Assembly (NCBI GenBank): GCA_030625695.1
Contig: DAOUQK010000238.1
Span: 1 to 5,920, forward strand
Direction of reading: 5' to 3'
DNA: 5,920 nt
From: Paracoccaceae bacterium
GTDB taxonomy: Bacteria > Pseudomonadota > Alphaproteobacteria > Rhodobacterales > Rhodobacteraceae
Made by a program: the position numbers and the translations under genes. The notes under the pieces were generated by a model. It was not told the DNA's origin. It searched no databases and saw nothing but the letters and a program-made list of their open reading frames with translations. This document shows, piece by piece, positions 1-5,695 of the stretch. Every line of letters starts with the position of its first letter. Within the stretch, counting starts at the first letter, position 1.

Positions 1-147
1 GTCATTCTGAGTGCACACGAAAGCGCGTCAGCTCCGGAACAGGTGGAACGGCGCTGGCAATTCGTCGCCGCGAATATTAAGCGGGCGGTAAACGGTGAGC
101 CGTTGGAGAATATGGTTTTTGAGGGAAAACTGCCCATCAGCGGCTGA
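1..147 (+). CDS. C-terminal end of a D-2-hydroxyacid dehydrogenase-like protein (partial)
   Basis: Frame 1 is open from the window edge to a TGA at 145-147 and gives 48 residues. The segment SAHESASAPEQVERRW, followed by FVAANIKRAVNGEPLENMV, matches the usual tail of NAD(P)-dependent D-2-hydroxyacid dehydrogenases (phosphoglycerate dehydrogenase / hydroxypyruvate reductase superfamily). In that family a 'TPH.a..T' strand is followed by a helix with an 'eNlrRyl.GepL.nvV' pattern. The catalytic His of the family normally lies in the 'PH' position of that strand; here it would be the His of SAH, six residues into the fragment. The protein continues about a dozen residues past the family core (FEGKLPISG). 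Such enzymes reduce 2-keto acids to D-2-hydroxy acids, or the reverse, in the cytosol; the substrate cannot be told from this end. The next gene is on the opposite strand and converges on it, so no operon link is visible downstream. The family call rests on a short C-terminal piece, so another Rossmann-fold dehydrogenase is possible. Confidence 0.62.
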   Translation, partial: VILSAHESASAPEQVERRWQFVAANIKRAVNGEPLENMVFEGKLPISG

Positions 148-458
148 TGTACTCAGCTAGGCCGAATTATTCACCAGACTTCGTCTATTTCCTTCCGGCG
201 AGTTGGAGTGGCCGGGTTGACGGCGACGGCTTGATCTGAGTCTTGGTCTGCGTTGAAGGCTGATATCTGGGGGCGTTCGGGCTGCTGCTGCCGCCTTGTT
301 CAGTAAGCGGCAAATGGTCAGCGTATTTGTTGACCAGGATAGCGGAAGTTCGCTGCGATTTTCTCGAACGACTGCTTTGCAGACATCAGAATCCGGTTCA
401 ACCCGAGGTTAAATATAATCCAAACCGGCGGTTCAGAAGCTACTCTTCTTGTTGGCTA
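148..458. other. Gene-free spacer between dehydrogenase and LysR genes, with decayed mobile DNA
   Basis: This 311 bp stretch lies between two convergent genes and has no complete ORF with a ribosome binding site. Its central part encodes a short IS66 transposase-like string on the minus strand (separate entry), so at least part of the spacer is probably a decayed insertion sequence. The left half (about 180-300) is GC-rich; on the minus strand it reads as low-complexity Q/P/S/R-rich peptides in all frames, with no recognised domain. A small dyad AACC-GGC-GGTT at 424-434 lies just beyond the regulator's stop codon, but has no T-run and is too weak to call a terminator. Confidence 0.5.
302..340 (-). 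mobile_element. Fossil fragment of an IS66-family transposase (TnpC)
   Basis: On the minus strand, 337 down to 305 translates as LVNKYADHLPL. This closely matches the conserved string 'LVSKYADHLPLYRQ' found in the central part of IS66-family DDE transposases (TnpC). The match begins and ends abruptly. The upstream residues (RSRKSQRTSAI) lack the expected glycine-rich 'PGLLA' lead-in, and the downstream residues (TEQGGSSSP) replace the expected 'YRQ..IYAR.G'. No catalytic residues, no tnpA or tnpB partner and no terminal inverted repeats are visible, so this is at most a tiny inactive relic. The identification comes from memory of the family motif, and an 11-residue match could be fortuitous. 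Confidence 0.42.
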
Positions 459-1385
459 TCAATTGACGCGTGTTTTTACCGGTGATTTGACATTTCTGCC
501 TGAACCATGTGGGAACTTCGAAGATTCATCTGTAAACACGATCTTTAACCAATTGGCGAACTCCTTAACGGGAGCACGCAGTGGGCCAGGTGGGGTCACA
601 GCCCAATAGGCTACTGGGGGCATGCCGCTCAGTTCGATGGCTTGCAATCGCCCGCAAGCAACATCGTTTCGGACAAGGAAAGCGTTTGCGATAAGCGCAC
701 CGTAGCCTTCTCGTGCTGCGTGAAGTGAATCGCCTAGATTGACAATATTTAGGCCGTCAGGGTCCATTCCCGCGGCTCGCAGAAGCTTTATTTGCCAATC
801 AAGATCAGGGTTGGCCAGCCATGGCAAATCACTCAGATCGAAGGGCTCCGATTTGAGCAATTGCGGAGCGGCTACGGCTATCCATTTTGTGTCCACAAGA
901 TGCTGCGCGTTGAGCCCCGGATAGTGGCCCTCGCCACCGCGGATGGCCAAATCAAATCCGTCCTTGATGATGTCTTTGTAGCTTTGGCTGGGCATTAGCG
1001 AGACTTCAACACCAGGGTGTTTTTGCCAGTATTCCGCCATACGGTTTAGCAGGAATTCATCGACAATACTTGGAGTCGTAGTAATGCGAATGCCGCGATT
1101 CTGCTCGATGTCGCGCAGGGCTTTGATGCCCTCATCGATGGCACCAAAGCCCTGCGCCAGAGATCGAGCAAGCAGCGTACCGTGCTCGGTCAGTACAATA
1201 CCTCGACCCTCGCGACGTACCAAGCCGAGACCAAGTTCCGCCTCAAGAATACGCACTTGCTGGGAGATTGCGGCAGGCGTGACATTTAGTGACCGCGCAG
1301 CTCCGGAGAAACTGGCACACTTGGCGGCGGTATCGAACGCACGAAGTGCGGAAAGTGACGGTAGCAACTTCCAGTCAATATCCAT
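459..1385 (-). CDS. LysR-type transcriptional regulator (GcvA-like)
   Basis: This 308-residue protein has the standard LysR layout. An N-terminal winged helix-turn-helix spans residues 9-68, with recognition region FSGAARSLNVTPAAISQQ followed by VRILEAELG and REGRGIVLTEHG. A linker helix runs over about 69-93, and a periplasmic-binding-like effector domain over about 97-285. The opening 'LLPSLSALRAFDTAA' and the phrase YWAVTPPGPLRAPVKEFANWL near 260-280 are typical of the GcvA/AmpR-like branch, which binds small-molecule ligands and acts as a cytoplasmic activator or repressor. About 20 residues after the effector domain (from 286) form a basic, Ser/Gly-rich tail of no known role. The ATG at 1385 fits the family start and has an AGGT five bases upstream. 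The gene is divergent from the MFS permease, so that permease is the likely target, and autoregulation is expected. The ligand is unknown. Annotation as LysR is very safe; the GcvA-like subgroup is a judgement from sequence style. Confidence 0.95.
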   Translation of the reverse strand: MDIDWKLLPSLSALRAFDTAAKCASFSGAARSLNVTPAAISQQVRILEAELGLGLVRREGRGIVLTEHGTLLARSLAQGFGAIDEGIKALRDIEQNRGIRITTTPSIVDEFLLNRMAEYWQKHPGVEVSLMPSQSYKDIIKDGFDLAIRGGEGHYPGLNAQHLVDTKWIAVAAPQLLKSEPFDLSDLPWLANPDLDWQIKLLRAAGMDPDGLNIVNLGDSLHAAREGYGALIANAFLVRNDVACGRLQAIELSGMPPVAYWAVTPPGPLRAPVKEFANWLKIVFTDESSKFPHGSGRNVKSPVKTRVN

Positions 1386-1486
1386 CTTTAACCTGAGCTA
1401 AACTATTAGAAATATTCCTGTCTCGCGAATCTCGCACGTTCAGAGTAATTAAAACAGGTGAATTAATCAATCGGAGCACCGGCGAT
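1386..1486. promoter_or_regulatory. Divergent control region between the LysR gene and the plus-strand genes
   Basis: This AT-rich stretch lies directly upstream of the LysR start on one strand and of the ORF/permease side on the other. It holds a direct repeat TCTCGC at 1421-1426 and 1430-1435 (nine-base step), and AT-rich blocks around 1405-1417 (TATTAGAAATATT) and 1447-1470 (including AATTAATC) that could carry -10 elements or LysR-type T-N11-A boxes. The divergent layout with a LysR regulator makes an operator here likely from family knowledge. No single box could be assigned with certainty, and no clean -35/-10 pair stands out on either strand. Confidence 0.4.
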
Positions 1487-1771
1487 ATGTTGATCATTGA
1501 TACCAATCTATTATGTGCAGTAACGAAATATGAGCCGTCTGGACGTCTTCGAGCCGGTCACGCGTCGCCCTCTGTGACACAATCAAGTAGCGGGTGGCGC
1601 ATTTTGATAGCAAAAATCTACCGCGCCATTCGTCAATTGAAACCACCCTCAATCGGACCGATAGCTGGCATTGGAGCCCGTCGAGAGCCCGATGCGGAGG
1701 TCGTTGTTGCGTGGCACGCAAGGCTTAAAAAAACCGAGCGCTTCATTAAGGTATGTTATCGTGCGTCATAA
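1487..1771 (+). CDS. Small hypothetical ORF or gene remnant (94 codons), doubtful
   Basis: An ATG at 1487 is preceded by GGAG at 1473-1476 with a ten-base spacer, a reasonable ribosome binding site, and the frame stays open for 94 codons, ending 46 bp before the permease start. The opening MLIIDTN recalls the first strand of PIN-domain nucleases, but the rest does not: there is no PIN-type series of acidic residues in order, and the length is too short. The remainder is basic and Ser/Arg/Pro-rich, with a stretch VVAWHARLKKTERFIKV near the C-terminus that looks more protein-like but that I do not recognise. A minus-strand ORF overlaps most of it (1494-1721), as expected of non-coding or decayed DNA. 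It could be a genuine small gene co-transcribed with the permease, a leader ORF, or a pseudogene whose original start and signal survive. I favour remnant or non-coding. Confidence 0.22.
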   Translation: MLIIDTNLLCAVTKYEPSGRLRAGHASPSVTQSSSGWRILIAKIYRAIRQLKPPSIGPIAGIGARREPDAEVVVAWHARLKKTERFIKVCYRAS

Positions 1772-1817
1772 AACCGACTGCTGATCGAGTGAAACCGCAG
1801 ACAAAAGGTACTGACAA

Positions 1818-3026
1818 ATGGATGGGGTAGCCGCAATCTCCAAGAACCGGGAAAAATGGGGGAATTTGATTAGCGCGGCTTTTGCTCGCGCGGCGTTGGG
1901 TTTCCAGTTTCAGTCTCTTCCAGCGCTTGCACCTGCCTTGGGAGCCACACTTGGCCTGGAACTGAAGGATGTCGGCATTCTGACAGGAGCCTATATGCTT
2001 CCGGGTGTGCTAATTGCGCTTTTGGCCGGTGCGATCTTGCAGCGTGTCAGTGGACGTTCAGTCATTTTGACCGGCCTAGCTTTGATGGTTTGTTCAGGTT
2101 TTCTCGCTTCCACAATTGGCGGATTCAATGGCGCACTAGCCTCGCGCCTAGTTGGCGGCGTCGGGGCCGTTTTCGTTACTGTCGCAACGCTGAAGGGCAT
2201 CTTTGATCTTTTTTCCCCATCTGAACTTCCATTGGCCAACGGAGTTGTGAGCGGTGCCCAACCTTTCGGCATGGGCTGTGCTCTACTCGTTTTTTCGGCC
2301 CAAGGCCAAGGAGCCAATTGGGAAATGGGGATGTTCGCAACTAGTGCGGTCGCGGTATTGGCGTTCATCGTAGTGTGGAAACTGTTTCCCACCAAAAAAC
2401 CAGTGCGGTTGGAGCGCCGTAGGAGCGCCGCAAGACAAATTGATCAGATTGGATGGGCCAAGTTGCTTCTTGCGGGGCTGACGATCATGTTGTTTGTAGG
2501 CTGCTTTTTTGCTTTTCTTAGCCTTTTCCCTGCGTTTCTGCACGCGGCTGGCTGGAATGCCACAGATGCCGGATTGGCGCTGGGCGCACTGGGTTGGGCA
2601 CCAATTATAATGGGGCCGCTTGGCGGCTTTTTTGCTTACCGAACAGGACGGCCCACCTTGATGGCGGCAATCTGCATTGCTATCTGGGGACTTGCCGTTG
2701 CTGTTACCGCCATAACGGGTCCTGCATTTTGGCTGATATTTGTGATGATCATTTTTGGACCACTGCCTATAGGTGTCGTCATGTCAACCGCTGCGCGGGC
2801 TGTCAATGCAGAGGCGCACGGGCTCGCAAGTGGAATCTCGATGGCCTTCATGTTTTTTGGAATGTCTGCAATACCAGCGGTCGCGCCATGGGTCGGCGAC
2901 ATCTTCGCTACCACACCAGACGCTCAGCTATCAGCAGCAATCCTCTTTTGCGGAATTTCCTTTTTTCTCTCATTGCTACCACTTTCAGCTTTTGAGTGGC
3001 TCTCCACACTAAAGAATTCGCGATAA
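1818..3026 (+). CDS. MFS permease, CynX/NimT-like
   Basis: This 402-residue, strongly hydrophobic protein has the size and two-half layout of the major facilitator superfamily. Membrane segments fall at about 20-40, 52-74, 80-100, 107-127, 142-160, 170-189, then after a basic cytoplasmic loop (190-212) at 214-240, 250-272, 280-298, 302-322, 336-358 and 371-391. The loop between helices 2 and 3 (GAILQRVSGRS, 71-81) is a degenerate form of the MFS signature A 'GxLaDrxGrr'; the matching loop in the second half is FFAYRTGRPT. The pattern LPALAPALGATLGL, then GAYMLPGVLIALLAGAIL, then RLVGGVGAVFVTV is typical of the CynX/NimT group (cyanate and nitroimidazole-type transporters), although substrates of most members are unknown. 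It should sit in the inner membrane. AAAGG at 1804-1808 gives a good ribosome binding site nine bases before the ATG. The divergent LysR gene probably regulates it. The MFS call is very safe; the subgroup is moderate and the substrate unassigned. Confidence 0.93.
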   Translation: MDGVAAISKNREKWGNLISAAFARAALGFQFQSLPALAPALGATLGLELKDVGILTGAYMLPGVLIALLAGAILQRVSGRSVILTGLALMVCSGFLASTIGGFNGALASRLVGGVGAVFVTVATLKGIFDLFSPSELPLANGVVSGAQPFGMGCALLVFSAQGQGANWEMGMFATSAVAVLAFIVVWKLFPTKKPVRLERRRSAARQIDQIGWAKLLLAGLTIMLFVGCFFAFLSLFPAFLHAAGWNATDAGLALGALGWAPIIMGPLGGFFAYRTGRPTLMAAICIAIWGLAVAVTAITGPAFWLIFVMIIFGPLPIGVVMSTAARAVNAEAHGLASGISMAFMFFGMSAIPAVAPWVGDIFATTPDAQLSAAILFCGISFFLSLLPLSAFEWLSTLKNSR

Positions 3027-3304
3027 TCTCGAGGGTGCAGAGTTGGGTGGGTTCCGATCTTTGAGTTGAAGAACTAAACGGCGGCTATGCCTCGCTGCCC
3101 GACGAATGGCTATTCTGGGGAAGCTGCACCGCGGCACCAGATCGACCGGTGAAAGGCAGGAATGGGCCGTTCGTGTCGGCTTTTGGTGGTGCGCCATCGT
3201 TCAGAATGCCGCAGTGCGGAAGGTGGTTTGGAGTCCCGATCTGCAACTCAACGCCGAGGCCTTAATTGTTTGAAGCTGCGGGTTCGAATGGTCAGGTGGT
3301 CATT
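3027..3304. other. Gene-free spacer between convergent permease and peptidase genes
   Basis: This 278 bp stretch has no supported gene; the short ORFs crossing it lack ribosome binding sites and protein-like composition. It is bracketed by two copies of CCGATCT (3054-3060 and 3236-3242). The first is followed by TTGAGTTG and the second by GCAACTCA, so the flanks combine a direct with an inverted match. A compact dyad CCGCA-G-TGCGG lies at 3209-3219. No T-run hairpin suitable as an intrinsic terminator for either convergent gene was found. The region may be a decayed or dispersed intergenic element (see findings). Confidence 0.4.
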
Positions 3305-4114
3305 CTATCCCCAAGTCGACGGCTCCAGCTGGAAAAGCATTGCCAGCTGCTCGTAGACCGCCGGTTCACTACGTTTGAGGGCCACTGGTTTTTCAAAGAA
3401 CACCTCAACCGCCACCGCGAAAAACTCTTCTTGTCCAACCGCGCCGTAAGCGTCAAATACCGTCTTGCGACCCGCTTGGACATGTTGAACGTGACTCTTG
3501 TATGCTTTGACGAACACGCGTTCCCAGTCAGCGAATTTCTGGCTCCTGCTAAGGTTCGGGGCACCGTCGGTGTGGCCGGACAGGTCGTCGATCTGGTGGG
3601 CGAATTCATGAAAGACGACGTTGTGGCCGTCTTTGTCGTTGATGGCACCGTGTTTGGTATGCGCCCAGGAAAGAATGACCGGACCCCGCGACCAGCTCTC
3701 ACCCGATCGCACCGTTTCGCGTTCCGTGACGACATAGCCATGGCGCTCTTTTTGTAGCGACTTGAACGCATTCGGATAGATGAGAACCGTGCTTAGATGC
3801 TTGTACCACGTGTCGGTATTGACGATGAGAAGGCAGGCTTGCGCCGCAATGGAAAGCCGCATTTCCTCGGTTACTTTCAAACCGTTGCACCCAATGTATT
3901 CGATCTGGTTCAGAAACACATTGATCTTGCCTTCGAGCTTCCCGCGCAATTCTGACGGAAGCTTCCGGATCAAAGGGACCTGTTCGGCAACGATGGCGCG
4001 CTGATCATCTGAAAGCGCTTTTGCGAGAAGGCTTGTGTGGATTTGTCGTCTCGACCAGTACCGGAACCCAATTGCGCCCGCGGCGACAAGCAAGAGGATA
4101 AGAAAAACTGTCAT
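3305..4114 (-). CDS. mtfA: Zinc-dependent peptidase of the MtfA family (M90), membrane-anchored
   Basis: The 269-residue product carries the zinc metallopeptidase motif HEFAHQID at 169-176, so H169 and H173 would bind zinc and E170 would be catalytic. The third ligand is most likely E230 in QEEFFAVAVEVFF, which lines up with the AECFAVLSEYFF segment of E. coli MtfA. Other shared family stretches are VLIYPNAF (110-117) and SGESWSRGPVILSW (137-150). In E. coli, MtfA is a cytosolic aminopeptidase-like protein that binds and inactivates the glucose repressor Mlc. Here the first 20 residues (TVFLILLLVAAGAIGFRYW) form one hydrophobic helix followed by SRRQ, so the protein is probably anchored in the inner membrane with the peptidase domain in the cytoplasm. 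The ATG at 4114 is well supported by GAGGT at 4127-4123, eight bases upstream. It stands alone between long spacers and converges with the permease. The family call is strong; whether it acts on an Mlc-like repressor here is unknown. Confidence 0.93.
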   Translation of the reverse strand: MTVFLILLLVAAGAIGFRYWSRRQIHTSLLAKALSDDQRAIVAEQVPLIRKLPSELRGKLEGKINVFLNQIEYIGCNGLKVTEEMRLSIAAQACLLIVNTDTWYKHLSTVLIYPNAFKSLQKERHGYVVTERETVRSGESWSRGPVILSWAHTKHGAINDKDGHNVVFHEFAHQIDDLSGHTDGAPNLSRSQKFADWERVFVKAYKSHVQHVQAGRKTVFDAYGAVGQEEFFAVAVEVFFEKPVALKRSEPAVYEQLAMLFQLEPSTWG

Positions 4115-4438
4115 GGGTGCCTACCTCGCCAACCGTACAATACCTAGCATAGTTAAGTATCGGTTGGAGCAAAACAACCGGCGACATTGACTGGCATTTA
4201 CTGCAAGGAGTTGAGCAAGATCAAATGTCGGATCCGTCCGTTCAGTCGACCTTAGCACCTCAAAATTCTGCGGCAATGCTTCAACGTTTGCAATGGCGGG
4301 CTGCAACGCGGCATTTGAAAATGTCACCAATTTCAGCAAAGGGCCGACGCTCACGGCCGCCTAACTTTTTAGGTGTGGTCAACACACTAGATATTTATGC
4401 GAGACCGACAGAGTGTAGGCTTTGAGAACGGTCAAAAT
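4115..4438. other. Gene-free spacer between the peptidase and GST genes
   Basis: This 324 bp stretch lies upstream of the peptidase gene and downstream of the GST gene, both on the minus strand. Overlapping ORFs on opposite strands (4121-4354 minus, 77 codons; 4225-4425 plus, 66 codons) have no recognisable domain, and I do not regard either as a gene. The end next to the peptidase should hold its promoter, though no clean -35/-10 pair stands out. The GST-proximal end has a cluster of small hairpins (separate entry). A distance this long argues against simple co-transcription of the two genes. Confidence 0.45.
4342..4387 (-). terminator. Cluster of three small hairpins downstream of the GST gene (weak terminator candidate)
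   Basis: Three perfect five-base-pair dyads follow one another: GGCCG/CGGCC at 4342-4346 and 4354-4358, CCTAA/TTAGG at 4360-4364 and 4369-4373, and GTGTG/CACAC at 4373-4377 and 4383-4387. They lie 52 to 97 bases past the GST stop codon in the direction of its transcription. None is followed by a proper U-run on the minus strand, only by CCCTTT after the last one. On the plus strand a T5 run at 4366-4370 follows the GC-rich stem, but no plus-strand gene ends here. They could slow transcription or stabilise the 3' end of the mRNA; an intrinsic terminator is not proven. Confidence 0.22.
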
Positions 4439-5074
4439 TCAGCGGCCAAACCAATGTGGCGCGTCGCCTTCCGACCACGGCACGTACTTGGTCATGATCT
4501 GAGCAAAAGCGGCGCTTTCTGTGAAACGATTCAACCAAGCAATCAAGTCGGGCCAAACTTGTTCATCAAACCAAACGCGATCCGTGTTTGCGAATTGACG
4601 CACAAACGGTAGGATCGCTTGGTCTGCGATTGTCGGACGATCCCCAAATAACGAGCTCTGTCCTTTCAGGCGCTGATCCAGTTTGAGCAGAAAAGCGGTG
4701 GCTTTGCTGCGCTCGGCCCCTGCATCTAACTCAGGAAAACGGGACGCGTATTTGGTGTGATCCAGCGCAGCTTTGAATGGGCCATCATTTGTATCAATCA
4801 GATTCCAACCTTCTTTAGGCATGTCCAAAAGTCGCTGCGGATCGCTCTGTTCAAGCGCCCAGAGCATGATGTCGGCGCTCTCATCCAGCACCCTGCCGTT
4901 CGCGCGAAGAGCGGGCACCGTGGCAGAGGGTGACGTTTCCAGAAACGCAGGCGGTTTGTCCCTCAGTAGAATTTCGCGCAGCTCAACTCTGATGCCAGCA
5001 CTCATTAACGCAAGGCGTGCCCGCATGGCATAGGGGCAACGACGAAAGGTCCAAAGGATCGGGTGCTGAGACAT
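4439..5074 (-). CDS. Glutathione S-transferase family protein
   Basis: The 211-residue protein has a canonical two-domain GST layout. The N-terminal thioredoxin-like domain (about 4-77) contains the CPYA motif at 13-16, the cis-proline pair V53-P54 in SATVPALRANG, and the glutathione gamma-glutamyl binding motif ES at 65-66 in DESADIM. The helical C-terminal domain follows (about 95-205) and includes the N-capping box T148-x-x-D151 in LFGDRPTIADQAILPFVRQ. A cysteine at the active-site position, in a glutaredoxin-like CPY context, suggests thiol transfer or deglutathionylation chemistry rather than classical Tyr/Ser conjugation; that is an inference from family knowledge. It should act in the cytosol. 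The start at 5074 places the first beta strand (PILWTF) correctly, although no strong ribosome binding site precedes it. The gene seems to be its own transcription unit. The family is certain; the physiological substrate is not known. Confidence 0.94.
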   Translation of the reverse strand: MSQHPILWTFRRCPYAMRARLALMSAGIRVELREILLRDKPPAFLETSPSATVPALRANGRVLDESADIMLWALEQSDPQRLLDMPKEGWNLIDTNDGPFKAALDHTKYASRFPELDAGAERSKATAFLLKLDQRLKGQSSLFGDRPTIADQAILPFVRQFANTDRVWFDEQVWPDLIAWLNRFTESAAFAQIMTKYVPWSEGDAPHWFGR

Positions 5075-5080
5075 GTCTGA

Positions 5081-5109
5081 AGCTATCCAGCGACGCGCAA
5101 CGCGGTCAA
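5081..5109 (-). promoter_or_regulatory. Possible promoter of the GST gene
   Basis: On the minus strand TTGACC (5109-5104) resembles a -35 box and is followed after 16-17 bases by GATAGC/ATAGCT (5087-5081), a poor -10. If used, transcription would start only a few bases before the ATG at 5074. That would explain the lack of a good ribosome binding site by making the message nearly leaderless. The -10 match is weak, so this is only a candidate. Confidence 0.25.
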
Positions 5110-5633
5110 TTGAATACTGCCTACTTTCGACAGTTTGTTTCTACGGTATGCAAGACCTTCGTTGGATGCGTTGCGCCCATCAATGGAAGTAGCGTGCAAT
5201 GAGATACTAACCCGCATCGATAACAATGTGTGACACTGGACAAAGTTGCCATTGTATATCGCCTATAAAAAGGGTCCGAATTGGTGCCGCAAGTTGTATT
5301 TTGTTGCGGCCTTCGCATCCGGTGCGTATCGCCACTCAAAAGGGTTTCGGCGGCATAAGAAGCGGGGTAACGCAATCCCGGCGCGCCGCTTGGCAGCTTG
5401 GACCCGCTGGTGCAGGGCGACAAGTGGAGTACTTTCAGCCACCCCAACCTCGCGAACGGCCCAAACCGGACCTTGACCACAGCATCGATATGCTGCGTAG
5501 CCGCCCGTCACTCCAGACATTGGTGCGTCGCGCAGCAATGGACTTCTTCAACAAAATACGCCCTTCGTGTCGAAATGTGCATGGTGCAGCATTAGTCGCT
5601 GAGGGCTTTATCACGAAATAGCTCAAACTTTGC

Positions 5634-5663
5634 TTGACCCATTCCCCTCAATCCGGCCACACT
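5634..5663 (+). promoter_or_regulatory. Possible promoter of the DUF5765 gene
   Basis: TTGACC at 5634-5639 is a good -35 match and lies 56 bases before the ATG at 5696. The -10 at the right distance (CACACT, 5658-5663) is poor. The position relative to the gene fits, but the evidence is limited to one good hexamer. Confidence 0.28.
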
Positions 5664-5695
5664 GATTTTCGAACTTTGGATCAGAAGAGAATTGC

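Larger units (their letters stand above)
5075..5695. other. Long gene-free stretch between divergent GST and DUF5765 genes
   Basis: This is the longest spacer in the window (621 bp). Several ORFs cross it on both strands. The longest are 5226-5621 plus (131 codons) and 5121-5480 minus (119 codons). They overlap each other, lack ribosome binding sites, are rich in Arg, Ser, Pro, Cys and His, and show no domain I recognise. Reading all frames, 5380-5500 gives the most protein-like plus-strand stretch (GSLDPLVQGDKWSTFSHPNL), but it starts behind stop codons and leads nowhere. The outer ends must hold the promoters of the two flanking genes. The middle may be a decayed gene or mobile element too degraded to name. 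Confidence 0.45.

Noticed and set aside
303..310. GTAAGCGG resembling the start of an IS66 terminal inverted repeat
   Set aside because: It lies inside the reverse complement of the LVNKYADHLPL coding string, so it is explained by that coding sequence. No matching second end or target duplication was seen.
1487..1507. PIN-domain toxin suggested by MLIIDTN
   Set aside because: The following sequence lacks the later conserved acidic residues and the usual length, and there is no antitoxin-like partner next to it.
3275..3300. GGTTCGAAT resembling a tRNA T-loop
   Set aside because: The flanking bases do not form a T-stem, and no anticodon arm, D-arm or acceptor stem can be built around it on either strand.
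3266..3757. 163-codon plus-strand ORF antisense to the peptidase gene
   Set aside because: It is the shadow of the well-supported MtfA gene, whose HEFAH motif and family blocks are on the minus strand.
4121..4354. 77-codon minus-strand ORF in the peptidase/GST spacer
   Set aside because: It has no ribosome binding site, overlaps an opposite-strand ORF and ends in the peptidase's own ribosome binding region, and I recognise no domain.
5226..5621. 131-codon plus-strand ORF upstream of the DUF5765 gene
   Set aside because: It has no ribosome binding site, an Arg/Ser/Pro/Cys-rich composition, overlapping ORFs in several other frames and no recognised motif. It is more likely a chance reading frame in GC-rich spacer.
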